64,000 bases of DNA from Melastoma dodecandrum (taxonomy: Eukaryota > Streptophyta > Magnoliopsida > Myrtales > Melastomataceae). A model generated the notes under the pieces. That model saw only the letters and a list, made by a program, of their open reading frames with translations, did not search any database and was not told the DNA's origin. Shown here one piece after another: positions 54,152-63,562 of the stretch (position 1 is its first letter; every line of letters starts with the position of its first letter). A program made the translations under genes and the position numbers. The stretch is from the NCBI GenBank assembly GCA_029817715.1, contig JARUPY010000091.1, forward strand, positions 2,122,501-2,186,500, written 5' to 3'.

Positions 54152-55045
54152 ATGGACTGGGACAAGCTGCGGATCTTCCATGCGGCGGCGGAAGCCGGCT
54201 CGTTCACGCATGCCGGCGACACGCTGAACCTCAGCCAGTCCGCGGTGAGCCGCCAGGTCAGCGCGCTCGAGCGCGACCTGCAGACGCCGCTGTTCCACCG
54301 CCACGCGCGCGGCCTCATGCTCACCGAGCAGGGCGAGGAGCTCTTCCGCACGGTGCAGGAGGTCATCTCCAAGCTCGACGCGACGCGCTCGCGGCTCACC
54401 GACAGCCGCGAGCGGCCGAACGGCGAGCTGCGCATCACGACGAACCTCGGCTTCGGCACCGGCTGGCTGACGCCGCGGCTCAAGGGCTTCCTCGATACCT
54501 ATCCCGACGTGAAGGTGCGGCTGCTACTGACCGACGACGATCTCGACCTCGGCATGCGCGAGGCGGACATCGCGATCCGCCTGCGCGAGCCGGAGCAGCC
54601 CGACCTGATCCGCCGCCGTCTGCTGACGATCTCGTACCACCTCTACGCGTCGCCGGCCTACATCAAGGCGCACGGCCAGCCGCAGACGCTGGCCGATCTC
54701 GACCAGCATCGCCTGCTGGGGCTCAGCGCCTCGGGCGTCTCGCCGCTGCTCGACAATCTCAACGCGCATCTGACGCTCGAGCGCGGCGCCAAGAACCCGC
54801 GGCTGACGGCGTTTTCGGTCAACAACATCCCGGCGCTGTACAGGGCCGTCAACGAGGGCCTCGGCATCGCCACCCTGCCCGACTATCTCGTCGGCCCCGA
54901 CTCGCCGCTGGTCGCTCTGATGCCGCAGACCGTGACGCCGGAGCTCGACGTCTATTTCGTCTACGCCGAGGAGATGAAGAACGTCGCGCGCGTGCAGGTC
55001 TTCCGCGAATATCTCGTCGAGGTCGCGCGACGCTGGCGCAGCTAG
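54152..55045 (+). CDS. LysR-family transcriptional regulator
   Basis: A 297-residue LysR regulator with an N-terminal winged helix (MDWDKLRIFHAAAEAGSFTH; LNLSQSAVSRQVSALERDL) and a periplasmic-binding-like effector domain (about 92-297). The effector is unknown. Proteins of this subtype follow trxB in many Hyphomicrobiales, so a redox role is possible. GGAGACGACG precedes ATG 54152. Its stop overlaps the stop of the convergent LuxR-type gene. Confidence 0.93.
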   Translation: MDWDKLRIFHAAAEAGSFTHAGDTLNLSQSAVSRQVSALERDLQTPLFHRHARGLMLTEQGEELFRTVQEVISKLDATRSRLTDSRERPNGELRITTNLGFGTGWLTPRLKGFLDTYPDVKVRLLLTDDDLDLGMREADIAIRLREPEQPDLIRRRLLTISYHLYASPAYIKAHGQPQTLADLDQHRLLGLSASGVSPLLDNLNAHLTLERGAKNPRLTAFSVNNIPALYRAVNEGLGIATLPDYLVGPDSPLVALMPQTVTPELDVYFVYAEEMKNVARVQVFREYLVEVARRWRS

Positions 55046-56158
55046 AGGCCGGCGGCGCTCGGCTCCGGGCGCGTGTGCTCGGTGGCCGTGAGCGCCGAGA
55101 GCGCAAGCCGCACAAGCTCGACCTGGCTGTGCGTCTCGGTCTGCGCGAAGGCCGCCTTGAGCTGGCACCGCACCGTCTCGAGCGAGAGCCCGGCCTCCTC
55201 CGCGTAGTCACGCAGGCTTTGGCCGTTGAGCAGAGCGGCAATCACGCGCGAGGGCGCACGCGGCAGCTGGAGCAAGGCTCCGATGAGGTCGGCGGTCGGG
55301 CGCTGGCGGCGTGCAGGGTCGTGGATCGAGAAGAGCACGCCGATCCCATCGATGGGTCCGAACCCGCCGGGCAGCCGCGACACCAGGACGATGTAGGACG
55401 GTGCGCCGGAAGGGCGCGGCACATGGACGTAACCACCCGCGCCGCCGCGAACGACGTCGTACTCGAAACGAGCCAGCCGCTTGGCCGCCGCGCTGTCCGT
55501 CACGACCGGGCGCCCGTGCCTGTCGAGCGAGAGGCCGTCGCCGCCCAAGTGCTGTGCCGCCTTGTTCACGAAGAGCGTGGTGCCGCGATGGGTCCCGATG
55601 AGGCCCGTGTCCTTCGCGTCGATCAGCGCCTCGAACGAGTCGTGACGGGCGCGCAGCATCGAGAAATTGCGGCGCAGCTGAAGCGTGCGGGCGAGGTGCG
55701 GGGTCAGCCGTTCGAGCAGCGCGATGTCGCCGTTGTCGTAGCGCGGGCGATGACGCGCCTGATGGATGCCGACGAGCGAGAAGCGGCCGGCATCGAGGTG
55801 CAGCGGGCTGCCCATCGAGTGATCGAGGCCGGCGGGGCTGAGATATTCGTTGAGGAAGGCCGACTTGCGCAGCTCGCGCTCGGAGAACATGCGATCGCTG
55901 GTCGACGCCGTGCATACGCGCAGCACCGAGAAAGGCGCGCGGCGCCGGATCGCGACCGGAGATCTCCGCATAGCGCGTGAGCTGGGCTGAATCGACCTTG
56001 CCGCTGCCGACCATCCAGCGGCCGGAGACGTGATCAACCTCGCCGAGGCACGCGGAGGGGCTGTCGAAATAGGTCGCGAGCGCCGTCACGGCCTGCTGCA
56101 GCATGCCGTCGTCCTGGACGCTCTCGTAAAACGCCGCAACGACGGCGGACTCGGTCAT
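55042..56158 (-). pseudogene. LuxR-type regulator, frameshifted near 55915-55960
   Basis: Two frames are needed to read this gene. From ATG 56158 (TESAVVAAFYESVQDDGML) the first part runs to about YAEISGRDPAP near 55955 and then becomes nonsense. The rest continues in another frame from about 55945 (APFSVLRVCTASTSDRMFSERELRKS) to the stop at 55042. The C-terminus is a LuxR/GerE helix-turn-helix (LRDYAEEAGLSLETVRCQLKAAF) and the middle a PAS-like sensing region. No acyl-homoserine-lactone signature was seen, so it is not a clear quorum regulator. The lesion may be a real frameshift or a sequencing error. Confidence 0.8.
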
Positions 56159-56167
56159 TGCTCTCAT

Positions 56168-56206
56168 GGCGCACCATAAGGCTTCCGCACCTGACGATGG
56201 TGCGCC
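56168..56206. promoter_or_regulatory. 10-bp inverted repeat just upstream of LuxR-type gene
   Basis: GGCGCACCAT (56168-56177) is repeated inverted as ATGGTGCGCC (56197-56206) with 19 bases between. The nearer arm ends 10 bases before the LuxR-type ATG at 56158. It could be a dimer operator for autoregulation or a leader hairpin over the ribosome site. A second, weaker inverted pair (GCAAAG...CTTTGC) lies near 56278-56306. Confidence 0.5.
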
Positions 56207-56359
56207 GCCGGACTATCTTGTCAAACGAAGCCTGCCACAAGCAACAGTCGACACGACTTTAGTTGAAACCCGACGACGCAAAGTGGCAGCGTGTTGCCCC
56301 TTTGCAATGCGGGGTTGCGCGATGGTTTCGTTTTTAACTTTTCGGACCGGCGCGCGAGG

Positions 56360-57052
56360 CTACCCCGCCTGGCCCGCGGACATCTCGGAGAGGATCGCCG
56401 CGGCGGCCCCTCGCGGATCGTCGGCTCTGGTGATCGGGCGGCCGATCACCAGGTGGTCGGCGCCGGCGGCCAGCGCCGCGGCAGGCGTCATCACGCGCTT
56501 CTGGTCGCCAGCGGCAGCGCCGGCGGGCCGAATGCCTGGCGTCACGAGCTTCAGCTTCGTGCCGACGCGCCGCCGCATCGCCGCGACCTCCTCGGCCGAC
56601 AGGATCAGCCCGTCGATGCCGGCCTCGACCGCCTGATCGGCGCGCCGGGCGACGAGGTCGCGGACGCCGATCGCGTAGCCCGCCGACTCGAGGTCGGCGT
56701 CGTCGTAGGAGGTCATCACGGTGACGCCGAGCACGGCCGGGCCGCTGGCGCCGACGCCGGCCTTGGCGGCGCGCATCGTCTGGGGAAAGGCATGCACGGT
56801 GAGGAAGGTCGCCCCGAGCCGCGCCACCTGCGCGGCGGCCCGCTCCACGGTCGCCGGAATATCGTGCAGCTTGAGATCGAGAAAGACTTTCTTGCCCTCG
56901 CCGATCAGCCGTTCGGCCAGCGGCAGGCCGCCGCCGTAGGCGAGCTCGAGCCCGATCTTGTAGAACGAGACCGTGTCGCCCAGCGTCGCGACGAGGGACT
57001 CCGCGTCCTCCGGCGTCGGCAGGTCGAGGGCGACGATCAGCTTGTCGGACAT
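56360..57052 (-). CDS. pyrF: Orotidine 5'-phosphate decarboxylase
   Basis: The 230-residue enzyme makes UMP, the last step of pyrimidine synthesis. It has the LIVALDLPT strand, the catalytic [10 protein letters not shown] motif (K and D), [17 protein letters not shown] and the phosphate loop [16 protein letters not shown] followed by [19 protein letters not shown] precedes ATG 57052. It stands alone, 37 bases after pmtA. Confidence 0.96.
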   Translation of the reverse strand: MSDKLIVALDLPTPEDAESLVATLGDTVSFYKIGLELAYGGGLPLAERLIGEGKKVFLDLKLHDIPATVERAAAQVARLGATFLTVHAFPQTMRAAKAGVGASGPAVLGVTVMTSYDDADLESAGYAIGVRDLVARRADQAVEAGIDGLILSAEEVAAMRRRVGTKLKLVTPGIRPAGAAAGDQKRVMTPAAALAAGADHLVIGRPITRADDPRGAAAAILSEMSAGQAG

Positions 57053-57089
57053 CAACGCTCTCCTGCTAGGCAAGGCCGCGTTGGCAGCC

Positions 57090-57716
57090 TCAGTCCGCGA
57101 GCGGCGCCGCCAGGTCGTCGCGACGCCGACGGAATAGCTTGCGCTCGCCCGTAGGACGAAAGCGCGCCGGGCGGAAGATCGGCTCGCCACTGCGCTCATG
57201 CAAGCCGACGTCGCCTCGCACCTCGATCGAGCGGGCGCTGACGTCCCCTTTGCGGCGATAGACCCAGACGCGCGCCGGCGGCAGGTTCAGCCAGATCGGC
57301 GGCGAGACCTCGGCATCGTAGGCCGCCGCGGCGACGCGCGGCACCGGCGAGGCCATGCCGTAGGTGAACTGCACGAAGGTGCCGCGCGGACCCATGAGCG
57401 AGAAGGCGTCGGCGATCAGCGCGAGCCGCTCGTTGTCCGGCTTGTTGAGGAGCGGCAGGCTCGAGACGACGGACGCCGCCGGCGCGGCGAGCACGTTGGC
57501 GAGCGTCTCGGCGAGACGATAGGCGTCGCCCTGCACGACATGCACGCCGGGAAAGCGCTTGCGCAGCAGCCGGCAGAAGGCGCCGTCGAACTCGACGAGG
57601 ACGAGGCGGCGCGGCGCGACGCCGCGCTTGAGGAGCGCCTCGGTGATCGGACCGGTGCCGGGCCCCAGTTCGACGATGGGGCCGTCGCCGATCGGATCGA
57701 CCGCCCGCGCCATCAT
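57090..57716 (-). CDS. pmtA: Phospholipid N-methyltransferase PmtA, N-terminus lost from the usable frame
   Basis: PmtA methylates phosphatidylethanolamine to phosphatidylcholine at the membrane. From the first usable ATG (57716) 208 residues remain, with SAM motif [27 protein letters not shown] and [14 protein letters not shown]. In-frame codons upstream, 57717-57866, clearly encode the missing conserved part (RLADEARFIKTWLDNPILTG and VSPSGRFLA), yet contain no ATG, GTG or TTG. The only further in-frame ATG (57893) is followed by TAG at 57869-57867. So either a nonstandard start is used, or a stop mutation or sequencing error has cut off the N-terminal helix that anchors PmtA in the membrane. 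Identity sure, start unresolved. Confidence 0.85.
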   Translation of the reverse strand: MMARAVDPIGDGPIVELGPGTGPITEALLKRGVAPRRLVLVEFDGAFCRLLRKRFPGVHVVQGDAYRLAETLANVLAAPAASVVSSLPLLNKPDNERLALIADAFSLMGPRGTFVQFTYGMASPVPRVAAAAYDAEVSPPIWLNLPPARVWVYRRKGDVSARSIEVRGDVGLHERSGEPIFRPARFRPTGERKLFRRRRDDLAAPLAD

Positions 57717-58003
57717 GCGGGCGAGGAAGCGCCCGGACGGCGATACGGCGCCCGTCAGGATCGGATTGTCGAGCCAGGTCTTGATGAAGCGGGCCTCGTC
57801 GGCGAGGCGATCTTCGAGGCGGGGCTTGCCTTGGCGAGACGCTGGTGAGCCGGGCTCGGGAACTGGCTAGCCAAACGTTTCCACCTCGAGCATCTCAAAC
57901 CGCTTTCTTGGCGCGGACCCTCGGGTTGCTTCGCGCCGCGTCACTCTGCCGTTTATTCTTGCGTCGTCAAGAAAGCGTCACAGCCGCCAAGGGTTCCGCA
58001 CGC

Positions 58004-58462
58004 TCAGTTCAGCTCCTCCGGCAGCACCGGGATCGGCAGGATTGGGATGCCGTCCTCGATGAGGCCGCGCGCCTCCTGCGGTGTGGCCGCGCCACGGATG
58101 GGGCGCGTTGGGATCTCGCCGTCATGCATCTGGCGCGCCTGCTCTGGAAAGCGGCTGCCGACGTCCTCGACTTGGGCGAGGATCTTGCCCCGCAGCTCGC
58201 TCAAGGCGGCGCGCAGCGCCTGCTGGCGATCATCGAGCAGCGCCACGGGGCCCGGCGCGCCGGGCTGCTCACGAGCGACAATCTCCCGCCGACCCGCGGC
58301 GCCGACGACGGCGGGCGCCATGATCGACTTGGCGACGCGGTCCGTCCCGCACACCGGGCACGAGAGAAGACCGCCGCCGACCTGCGTGTCGAAGGCGGCG
58401 CTGTCGCGGAACCACGATTCGAAGCTGTGGGCGTTGGCGCAGCCGAGCTGATAGCGGATCAT
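58004..58462 (-). CDS. DUF1178-family protein
   Basis: A 152-residue DUF1178 protein. The N-terminal IRYQLGCANAHSFESWFRDS and the C-P-V-C-G-T pair near 36-39 form a rubredoxin-like zinc knuckle, with C8 and H12 as other likely ligands. The C-terminal part contains PTRPIRGAATPQEARGLIEDGI. Function unknown. It lies four bases after grxC. In many alphaproteobacteria a carbon-nitrogen hydrolase gene comes between; it is absent here. Confidence 0.9.
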   Translation of the reverse strand: MIRYQLGCANAHSFESWFRDSAAFDTQVGGGLLSCPVCGTDRVAKSIMAPAVVGAAGRREIVAREQPGAPGPVALLDDRQQALRAALSELRGKILAQVEDVGSRFPEQARQMHDGEIPTRPIRGAATPQEARGLIEDGIPILPIPVLPEELN

Positions 58463-58466
58463 GATG

Positions 58467-58739
58467 TCAGGCGGCCTCGCCCTTCAGCAGGGTGTCGAGC
58501 TTGCCGTCCTCCTCGAGCGCGTAGAGCTCGGTGCAGCCGCCGACGTGGCGGTCGCCGATGAAGATCTGCGGCACGCTGGTCAGGCCGCCGGCGCGCGCGC
58601 TCATCGCCGCGCGGCCCTCGCGGTCGCCGTCGACCTTGATCTCGTTGAAGGGGACGCCCTTGTCGCCGAGCAGCCGCTTCGCCCCGAGGCAATACGGGCA
58701 GTACATGGTCGTGTAGATCGTGATCTCCGGCATCGCCAT
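58467..58739 (-). CDS. grxC: Glutaredoxin 3
   Basis: A 90-residue dithiol glutaredoxin with the active-site C14-P-Y-C17, the cis-Pro block TSVPQIFIGD and the GG pair in HVGGCTEL for glutathione binding. It reduces protein disulfides with glutathione in the cytoplasm. It follows comF by 66 bases in the same direction. ATG 58739 or 58733 are both possible. Confidence 0.95.
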   Translation of the reverse strand: MAMPEITIYTTMYCPYCLGAKRLLGDKGVPFNEIKVDGDREGRAAMSARAGGLTSVPQIFIGDRHVGGCTELYALEEDGKLDTLLKGEAA

Positions 58740-58805
58740 GTCAGGCGCTCTCCTCGGTGTGGCAGGACGGATATGGCAATCCGCGGGCCGCCTGTCACCC
58801 CGGCG

Positions 58806-59594
58806 TCACGCACCGGGCACAACACGGGCAAAGACGAGCACGTCGACGCGCCGGGCGCCCCCGCGCAGCAGCGCTCGCGCCGCGGCGTTGATCGTCGCGC
58901 CTGAGGTGAGCACGTCGTCGACGAGCACGACCGCGCGCCCGTCGATCCCGATCGCCTTGTCCGGCGCGACGCGAAACGCGCCCTGGACGTTGAGCGCGCG
59001 CTGGCTCTTCGTCATGCCGACCTGCGGCGGGGTCGGCTTGATGCGCGCCAAAGCATCGACGTCGACAGGGACGCCGCAGGCGCGCGACACGACATCGGCC
59101 AGCAGCACCGACTGGTTGAAGCGCCGCCAGGCGAGCCGCAGCGGGTGCAGCGGCACCGGCACCAGGACGTCGGCCTCGACGAGCAGCTCGTCGCCGGCGC
59201 GGGCCATCCAGCGCCCCATCGTCCGGGCCAGCTCGAGGCGGTCGCCGTACTTCAGGCGCTGGACGAGGCGGCGGGCCGGCCCGTCGTCGTAGCGGGCCAC
59301 GGCACGGGCCCGCGCGTAGACGGGCGGATCGGCGATGGCCTCCGGCGAGAGCAGCCCGTCGCCGAGATCGGCGGCGAACGGCGTGCCGAGCCGCTCGCAG
59401 AACGGTCGCTCGATGAAGCGCATCGACGACCAGCAGGCGGGGCAGAGCGCGTCCGTCGCCGCCGTCGCCTTGCGGCAGGCGAGGCAGCTCGGCGGGTAGA
59501 CGAGATCGACGAGGGCACGCGCCGTCAGCCGCACCCACCGCCGCGCCGATGCGCGAGGTGCAGCCGACCCGCCGCTGCGTTCGACCTTCATCAT
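58806..59594 (-). CDS. ComF-family phosphoribosyltransferase-like protein
   Basis: A 262-residue ComF/GntX protein. An N-terminal zinc finger (C-L-A-C then C-P-A-C, about 37-54) precedes a phosphoribosyltransferase fold with the PRPP loop VVLVDDVLTSGATI (about 220-233). ComF helps natural DNA uptake in some bacteria, but here it is part of a conserved housekeeping neighbourhood with grxC. Its start is 284 bases from the divergent TonB receptor gene. Confidence 0.92.
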   Translation of the reverse strand: MMKVERSGGSAAPRASARRWVRLTARALVDLVYPPSCLACRKATAATDALCPACWSSMRFIERPFCERLGTPFAADLGDGLLSPEAIADPPVYARARAVARYDDGPARRLVQRLKYGDRLELARTMGRWMARAGDELLVEADVLVPVPLHPLRLAWRRFNQSVLLADVVSRACGVPVDVDALARIKPTPPQVGMTKSQRALNVQGAFRVAPDKAIGIDGRAVVLVDDVLTSGATINAAARALLRGGARRVDVLVFARVVPGA

Positions 59595-59878
59595 GCGGGA
59601 TAGGCTAGCATGCCTGGCGGCAAGCGAAGAAAGCAGCCATCAGACAGGTTCAGGCGGATTTCAATAATAAGAAGTCGGGAAAAAGTCCTATATCGAAAAG
59701 TACGAATGTTCCTGAAGTCTTGCAGGACTGGCATAGACTTGCAGCATTCGTGCAACGCCGCGGCACAGCATTGCATCGAGCGAGCTTTGTCTCTTGGCTT
59801 TTGTCGGCGCGGCGCAAACAATGAGGAAATATCGAGGCGGGCGCGGCGGCCAAGGCGGCGGCGCTCCTGGGGGGACTT

Positions 59879-62299
59879 ATGAAGATCGACACGCGCACGG
59901 CTGTGGCGGGGGCCACGCTGATCTTGGCGGCGGGGCCGCTGGCGGCCGGCGCGGTGCGTGCGCAGAGCACCATCAACCTGCCCGAGATCGAGATATCGCA
60001 GACCCCGGTGCCGACCTCGGCGAACGCCGGCATCGACATCAACAAGGTCCCGGCCGACGTCTCGACCGTGACGGCGCATGATTTCGAGGTCCAGTACAAG
60101 CCGTCGGTCACCGATGCGATCACCGCCCGCGTGCCCGGCGCCATCGCCATCAACGTCGACGGCAGCGATCTGGCGCCCGACCTCTTCTATCGCGGCTTCG
60201 ACGTGTCGCGCATCTCGGGCACGTCGCAGGGTCTCGCCGTCTACGAGAACGGGGTCCGCATCAACGAAGCCTTCGGCGATCTCGTCAACCTCGACCTGAT
60301 CCCGCCGATCTCGATCGCCCGCTCGGACATCTACACCAACAACCCGATCTTCGGCCTCAACGCGCTCGGCGGCGCGATCAACTTCACGACCAAGAACGGC
60401 TTCAACTTCCACGGCGGCGACTTCACGATCCTCGGCGGCTCGTACGGTCGCGTCAACGGCTACGGCGAGTACGGCAAGCAGGTCGGCAATTACTCCCTCT
60501 ACGTCGCCTTCGACGGCTATCGCGACGGCGGCTACCGGCCGTTCGGCGCCCAGAACGCCCAGCGTGCGTTCGCCGATCTCGGCTATCGCTCGCAGGATTC
60601 GGAAGTCCATTTCATCGGCCAGTACGGACGTTCGCTGCTCGGCGTGCAGGGCGTGACCCCGCAGGTGCTGGTCAACCGGCAGTACAATTCGGTCTTCACG
60701 ACGCCGCAGACGACGGAGAACTCCGCCGGCCTGATCCAGATGACCGGCAGCTTCGACGTCGGCCACCACTGGACGCTCGGCACGAACTTCTATGTCCGCC
60801 AGTTCGACCAGTACCATGTCGACGGCAACGACGCCGACGTCGAGGATTGTGGCGGTGCGCTCGCAGGCACGCTCTGCCTCCCCGCCGATAACGCGCCCGC
60901 CAACGCGACGAAGAACCAGCGCGTCTTCCTCGACCAGGCCGGCAACCCGATCGCCTCGCTGCGCGGCCGCACCGATGACACCGCCTACGGCACGACGGCG
61001 CAGACCGCCACGCACACGACGAGCGAGGGCGCCCAGCTGCAGGCCGTCAACAAGGACACGTTCTACGGCCACGACAATTACTTCGTGGCCGGCGCCAGCG
61101 TCGACAATTCCGACACGCACTTCTCGTCGACGACATCGCTCGGGCTCTTGAACTCGGCCTTCCAGAACCAGTTCTTCGGCGTGCCGGGCGCCGGCGACAT
61201 CATCAACACGCGCGGCAACGTCGGCTTCAACTCGACCTTCGTCGCCTCGAACGCCACCTATATCGGCCTCTACGCGCTCGACACGTTCAACGTGACGAAG
61301 GCGCTCGCCGTCACCGCCGGCGCGCGCTTCAACATCGCCAACATCTACCTCAACGATCTCAGCGGGCAGAACGCCAACCTCGATTCGGCCAGCAATTACG
61401 ACCGCATCAACCCGGTCTTCGGCGCCACCTACACGTTCTCGCCGGCCTTGACCGTCTACGGCGGCTATTCGGAAGCCAACCGCGCGCCGACGCCCCTCGA
61501 GAGCGAATGCTCGAACAAGTACCAGCCCTGCATCCTCGAGACGGCGCTCGTCTCCGCCCCGCCGCTCAAGCAGGTCGTCTCGCATACCGTGGAAGGCGGC
61601 GTCCGCGGCCTGGCGCCGTTGCCGGCGAGCGTCGGCGGCGGCCTCGCCTACAAGGCCGGCTACTTCCGCACCGAGAGCGACAACGACATCGTCAGCGAGC
61701 CGTCGGCGATCTCGGGCCAGGGCTTCTTCGTCAACGCGGCGGAGACGCTGCGCCAGGGCGTCGAGGCCGGCATCATGTACGATCACGGGCCGTGGGACTT
61801 CTACGCCAACTACGCCTACATCGACGCGCGCTACGAGTTCTCGGCGAAGTTCGCCTCGCCGAACAACCCGATGGCCAACGCCAACGGCAACATCTTCGTG
61901 CGCCCTGGCAACGTGATCCCCGGCATTCCGTCGCAGCTCGGCAAGATCGGGCTCGAATACCACATCACGCCGCGGTGGATCTTCGGCGCCGACACGATCC
62001 TCGTCGGCAGCCAGTACTTCGTCGGCGACGATTCGAACCTCAATCCGAAGCTGCCCTTCTACAACGTGCTGAACTTCCACACGTCGTACCAGGTGACCGA
62101 CCACTTCCAGGTGTTCGGCATCGTCAACAACGCCACCAACCGCCGCTACGCGACCTACGGCACCTATTACGACAGCGGGACCAGCGCCGCGAACGTCAGC
62201 CCGACGCTCGCCGCCAACGACCGCCCCGGCGGCAATGCCGATGCGGTCACGGTGGCGCAGCCGCTCTCCTTCTACGGTGGCGTGAAGGTCAGCTTCTAG
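59879..62299 (+). CDS. TonB-dependent outer-membrane receptor
   Basis: An 806-residue receptor. Signal peptide about 1-28 (ends VRAQS). A TonB-box-like EIEISQTPV near 36-44 precedes the plug domain (about 50-160; VPADVSTVTA, RVPGAIAINVDG, LNALGGAINFTTK). The rest is a 22-strand beta barrel ending in the C-terminal aromatic KVSF. It imports an iron complex, cobalamin or sugar; the ligand cannot be told and no transporter genes are adjacent. GGGGGACTT precedes ATG. The 284 bases upstream hold direct copies of CTTGCAG 18 bases apart and AT-rich patches but no clear Fur, Irr or RirA box. A strong terminator follows. Confidence 0.92.
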   Translation: MKIDTRTAVAGATLILAAGPLAAGAVRAQSTINLPEIEISQTPVPTSANAGIDINKVPADVSTVTAHDFEVQYKPSVTDAITARVPGAIAINVDGSDLAPDLFYRGFDVSRISGTSQGLAVYENGVRINEAFGDLVNLDLIPPISIARSDIYTNNPIFGLNALGGAINFTTKNGFNFHGGDFTILGGSYGRVNGYGEYGKQVGNYSLYVAFDGYRDGGYRPFGAQNAQRAFADLGYRSQDSEVHFIGQYGRSLLGVQGVTPQVLVNRQYNSVFTTPQTTENSAGLIQMTGSFDVGHHWTLGTNFYVRQFDQYHVDGNDADVEDCGGALAGTLCLPADNAPANATKNQRVFLDQAGNPIASLRGRTDDTAYGTTAQTATHTTSEGAQLQAVNKDTFYGHDNYFVAGASVDNSDTHFSSTTSLGLLNSAFQNQFFGVPGAGDIINTRGNVGFNSTFVASNATYIGLYALDTFNVTKALAVTAGARFNIANIYLNDLSGQNANLDSASNYDRINPVFGATYTFSPALTVYGGYSEANRAPTPLESECSNKYQPCILETALVSAPPLKQVVSHTVEGGVRGLAPLPASVGGGLAYKAGYFRTESDNDIVSEPSAISGQGFFVNAAETLRQGVEAGIMYDHGPWDFYANYAYIDARYEFSAKFASPNNPMANANGNIFVRPGNVIPGIPSQLGKIGLEYHITPRWIFGADTILVGSQYFVGDDSNLNPKLPFYNVLNFHTSYQVTDHFQVFGIVNNATNRRYATYGTYYDSGTSAANVSPTLAANDRPGGNADAVTVAQPLSFYGGVKVSF

Positions 62300-62318
62300 G
62301 CCGCAGCACAGCGCTCGA

Positions 62319-62352
62319 CCGGCCGCCGGGACCTCTCTCGGCGGCCGGTTTT
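62319..62352 (+). terminator. Rho-independent terminator after the TonB receptor gene
   Basis: CCGGCCGCCG (62319-62328) and CGGCGGCCGG (62339-62348) form a perfect ten-base stem with a ten-base loop, followed by TTTT. It lies 20 bases after the receptor's stop and isolates it from the methyltransferase gene. Confidence 0.88.
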
Positions 62353-62411
62353 CGTGCGCGGCGCGATGACGAGCCGCTTCGGTCGCCGCCCCCGGCCCCA
62401 TATGAAGGGGC

Positions 62412-63302
62412 ATGACCTCTCCGACCGCGATCTTCGACACCGCCCTCGCAAGACGCAGGCTCGCGCGCGCGATGGCGACCGGCGCGCCGGCGGACTTCCT
62501 GCTCGCCTACGCCGCCGAAGACCTCGCTGAGCGGCTGGCGACGATCAAGCGGACGTTCCTCCGCATCGCCGACATCGGCACGCCGGGGCCGCACCTCGCA
62601 GCGATGCTGGCGGCCCGCGATCCGGCTGCGACCATCGTTCGCGTCGCGCCGCTCGCGGGGGCGGCTCGCGCGCCGGGATCGATCGAGGTCGTCGGGAGCG
62701 GCGAGGCGTTGCCGCTGGCCGAGGGGCGCTTCGATCTCGTCGTCTCGGCGCTCGCGCTGCAGGGCGTCAACGACCTGCCCGGTGCGCTCGTCCAGATCAG
62801 GCGCGCCCTCGCGCCGGACGGTCTCTTCCTCGGCGCGATCGTCGGGGGGCGTACGCTGCACGAGCTGCGCACCGTGCTCACCGAGGCCGAGATGGAGATC
62901 ACCGGGGGCGCCAGCCCGCGCGTCGCGCCTTTCGCCGACGTGCGCGACATGGGCGGCCTGCTGCAGCGCGCCGGCTTCGCCCTGCCCGTCGCGGATGCCG
63001 AGGCGCTGACCGTCCGCTACGACAATATCTTTGCGCTGATGGCGGACCTGCGCGCGATGGGCGCGACCAGCACGCTCGTCGCGCGCGACCGGCGCCTGGC
63101 GCGCCGCCAGCTGTTTCTGCGCGCGGCGGCGCTCTATGCGGCGCGTTTCGCCGATCCGGACGGGCGCATCCGCGCGACCTTCGAGATCGTCTCGCTGGCG
63201 GGATGGGCGCCGCACGAGAGCCAGCAGAAGCCGGCGCGGCGCGGCTCCGGCCAGGTCAGCCTCGCCGACGCGCTGCGCGATCGGACCGACCGCCTCTTGT
63301 GA
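62412..63302 (+). CDS. SAM-dependent methyltransferase, NDUFAF5/BioC-like
   Basis: A 296-residue class I methyltransferase of the type that lies next to comF in alphaproteobacteria and is related to mitochondrial NDUFAF5. It begins IFDTALARRRLARA, has a motif I with unusually few glycines (IADIGTPGPHLAAML) and the later LVVSALALQGVNDLPGALVQIRRAL, where most relatives have W in place of G after LQ. The substrate may be a respiratory complex I arginine, as in NDUFAF5, but that is only by resemblance. The TonB receptor separates it from comF. Confidence 0.82.
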   Translation: MTSPTAIFDTALARRRLARAMATGAPADFLLAYAAEDLAERLATIKRTFLRIADIGTPGPHLAAMLAARDPAATIVRVAPLAGAARAPGSIEVVGSGEALPLAEGRFDLVVSALALQGVNDLPGALVQIRRALAPDGLFLGAIVGGRTLHELRTVLTEAEMEITGGASPRVAPFADVRDMGGLLQRAGFALPVADAEALTVRYDNIFALMADLRAMGATSTLVARDRRLARRQLFLRAAALYAARFADPDGRIRATFEIVSLAGWAPHESQQKPARRGSGQVSLADALRDRTDRLL

Positions 63303-63562
63303 CCTGTCGGCGGCCATCCAGTCGGCGCCACCAGCTATAGACGAAGGTCGAAACCGACCGCAGGTTCGACTGGCGCGCGCGACGTGGCGCCCGCTCTAGC
63401 TCGCGCTTTTCCGCTCGGGCCTTCCTTGTTCATTTGACGTCCAACGACCGCGGTGGGGGTCTCCCGCCCTGAGGCGACAGACGAGCGCCTCGGTCTTATG
63501 GCGAGGGCGAATTGCGCTCGGCCTTCCGGTGTGGTCTTCCGGCCTGAATAGCGGGAGGACGA

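Noticed and set aside
59733..59747. Sigma-54-like TGGCATAGACTTGC upstream of the TonB receptor
   Set aside because: GG and GC are nine, not ten, bases apart and the C of TGGCAC is T, so it should not function.
59591..62440. Long minus-strand open frame opposite the TonB receptor
   Set aside because: It is an antisense shadow: Val/Arg/Asp-rich repetitive composition, no motif, and the plus strand encodes a full receptor.
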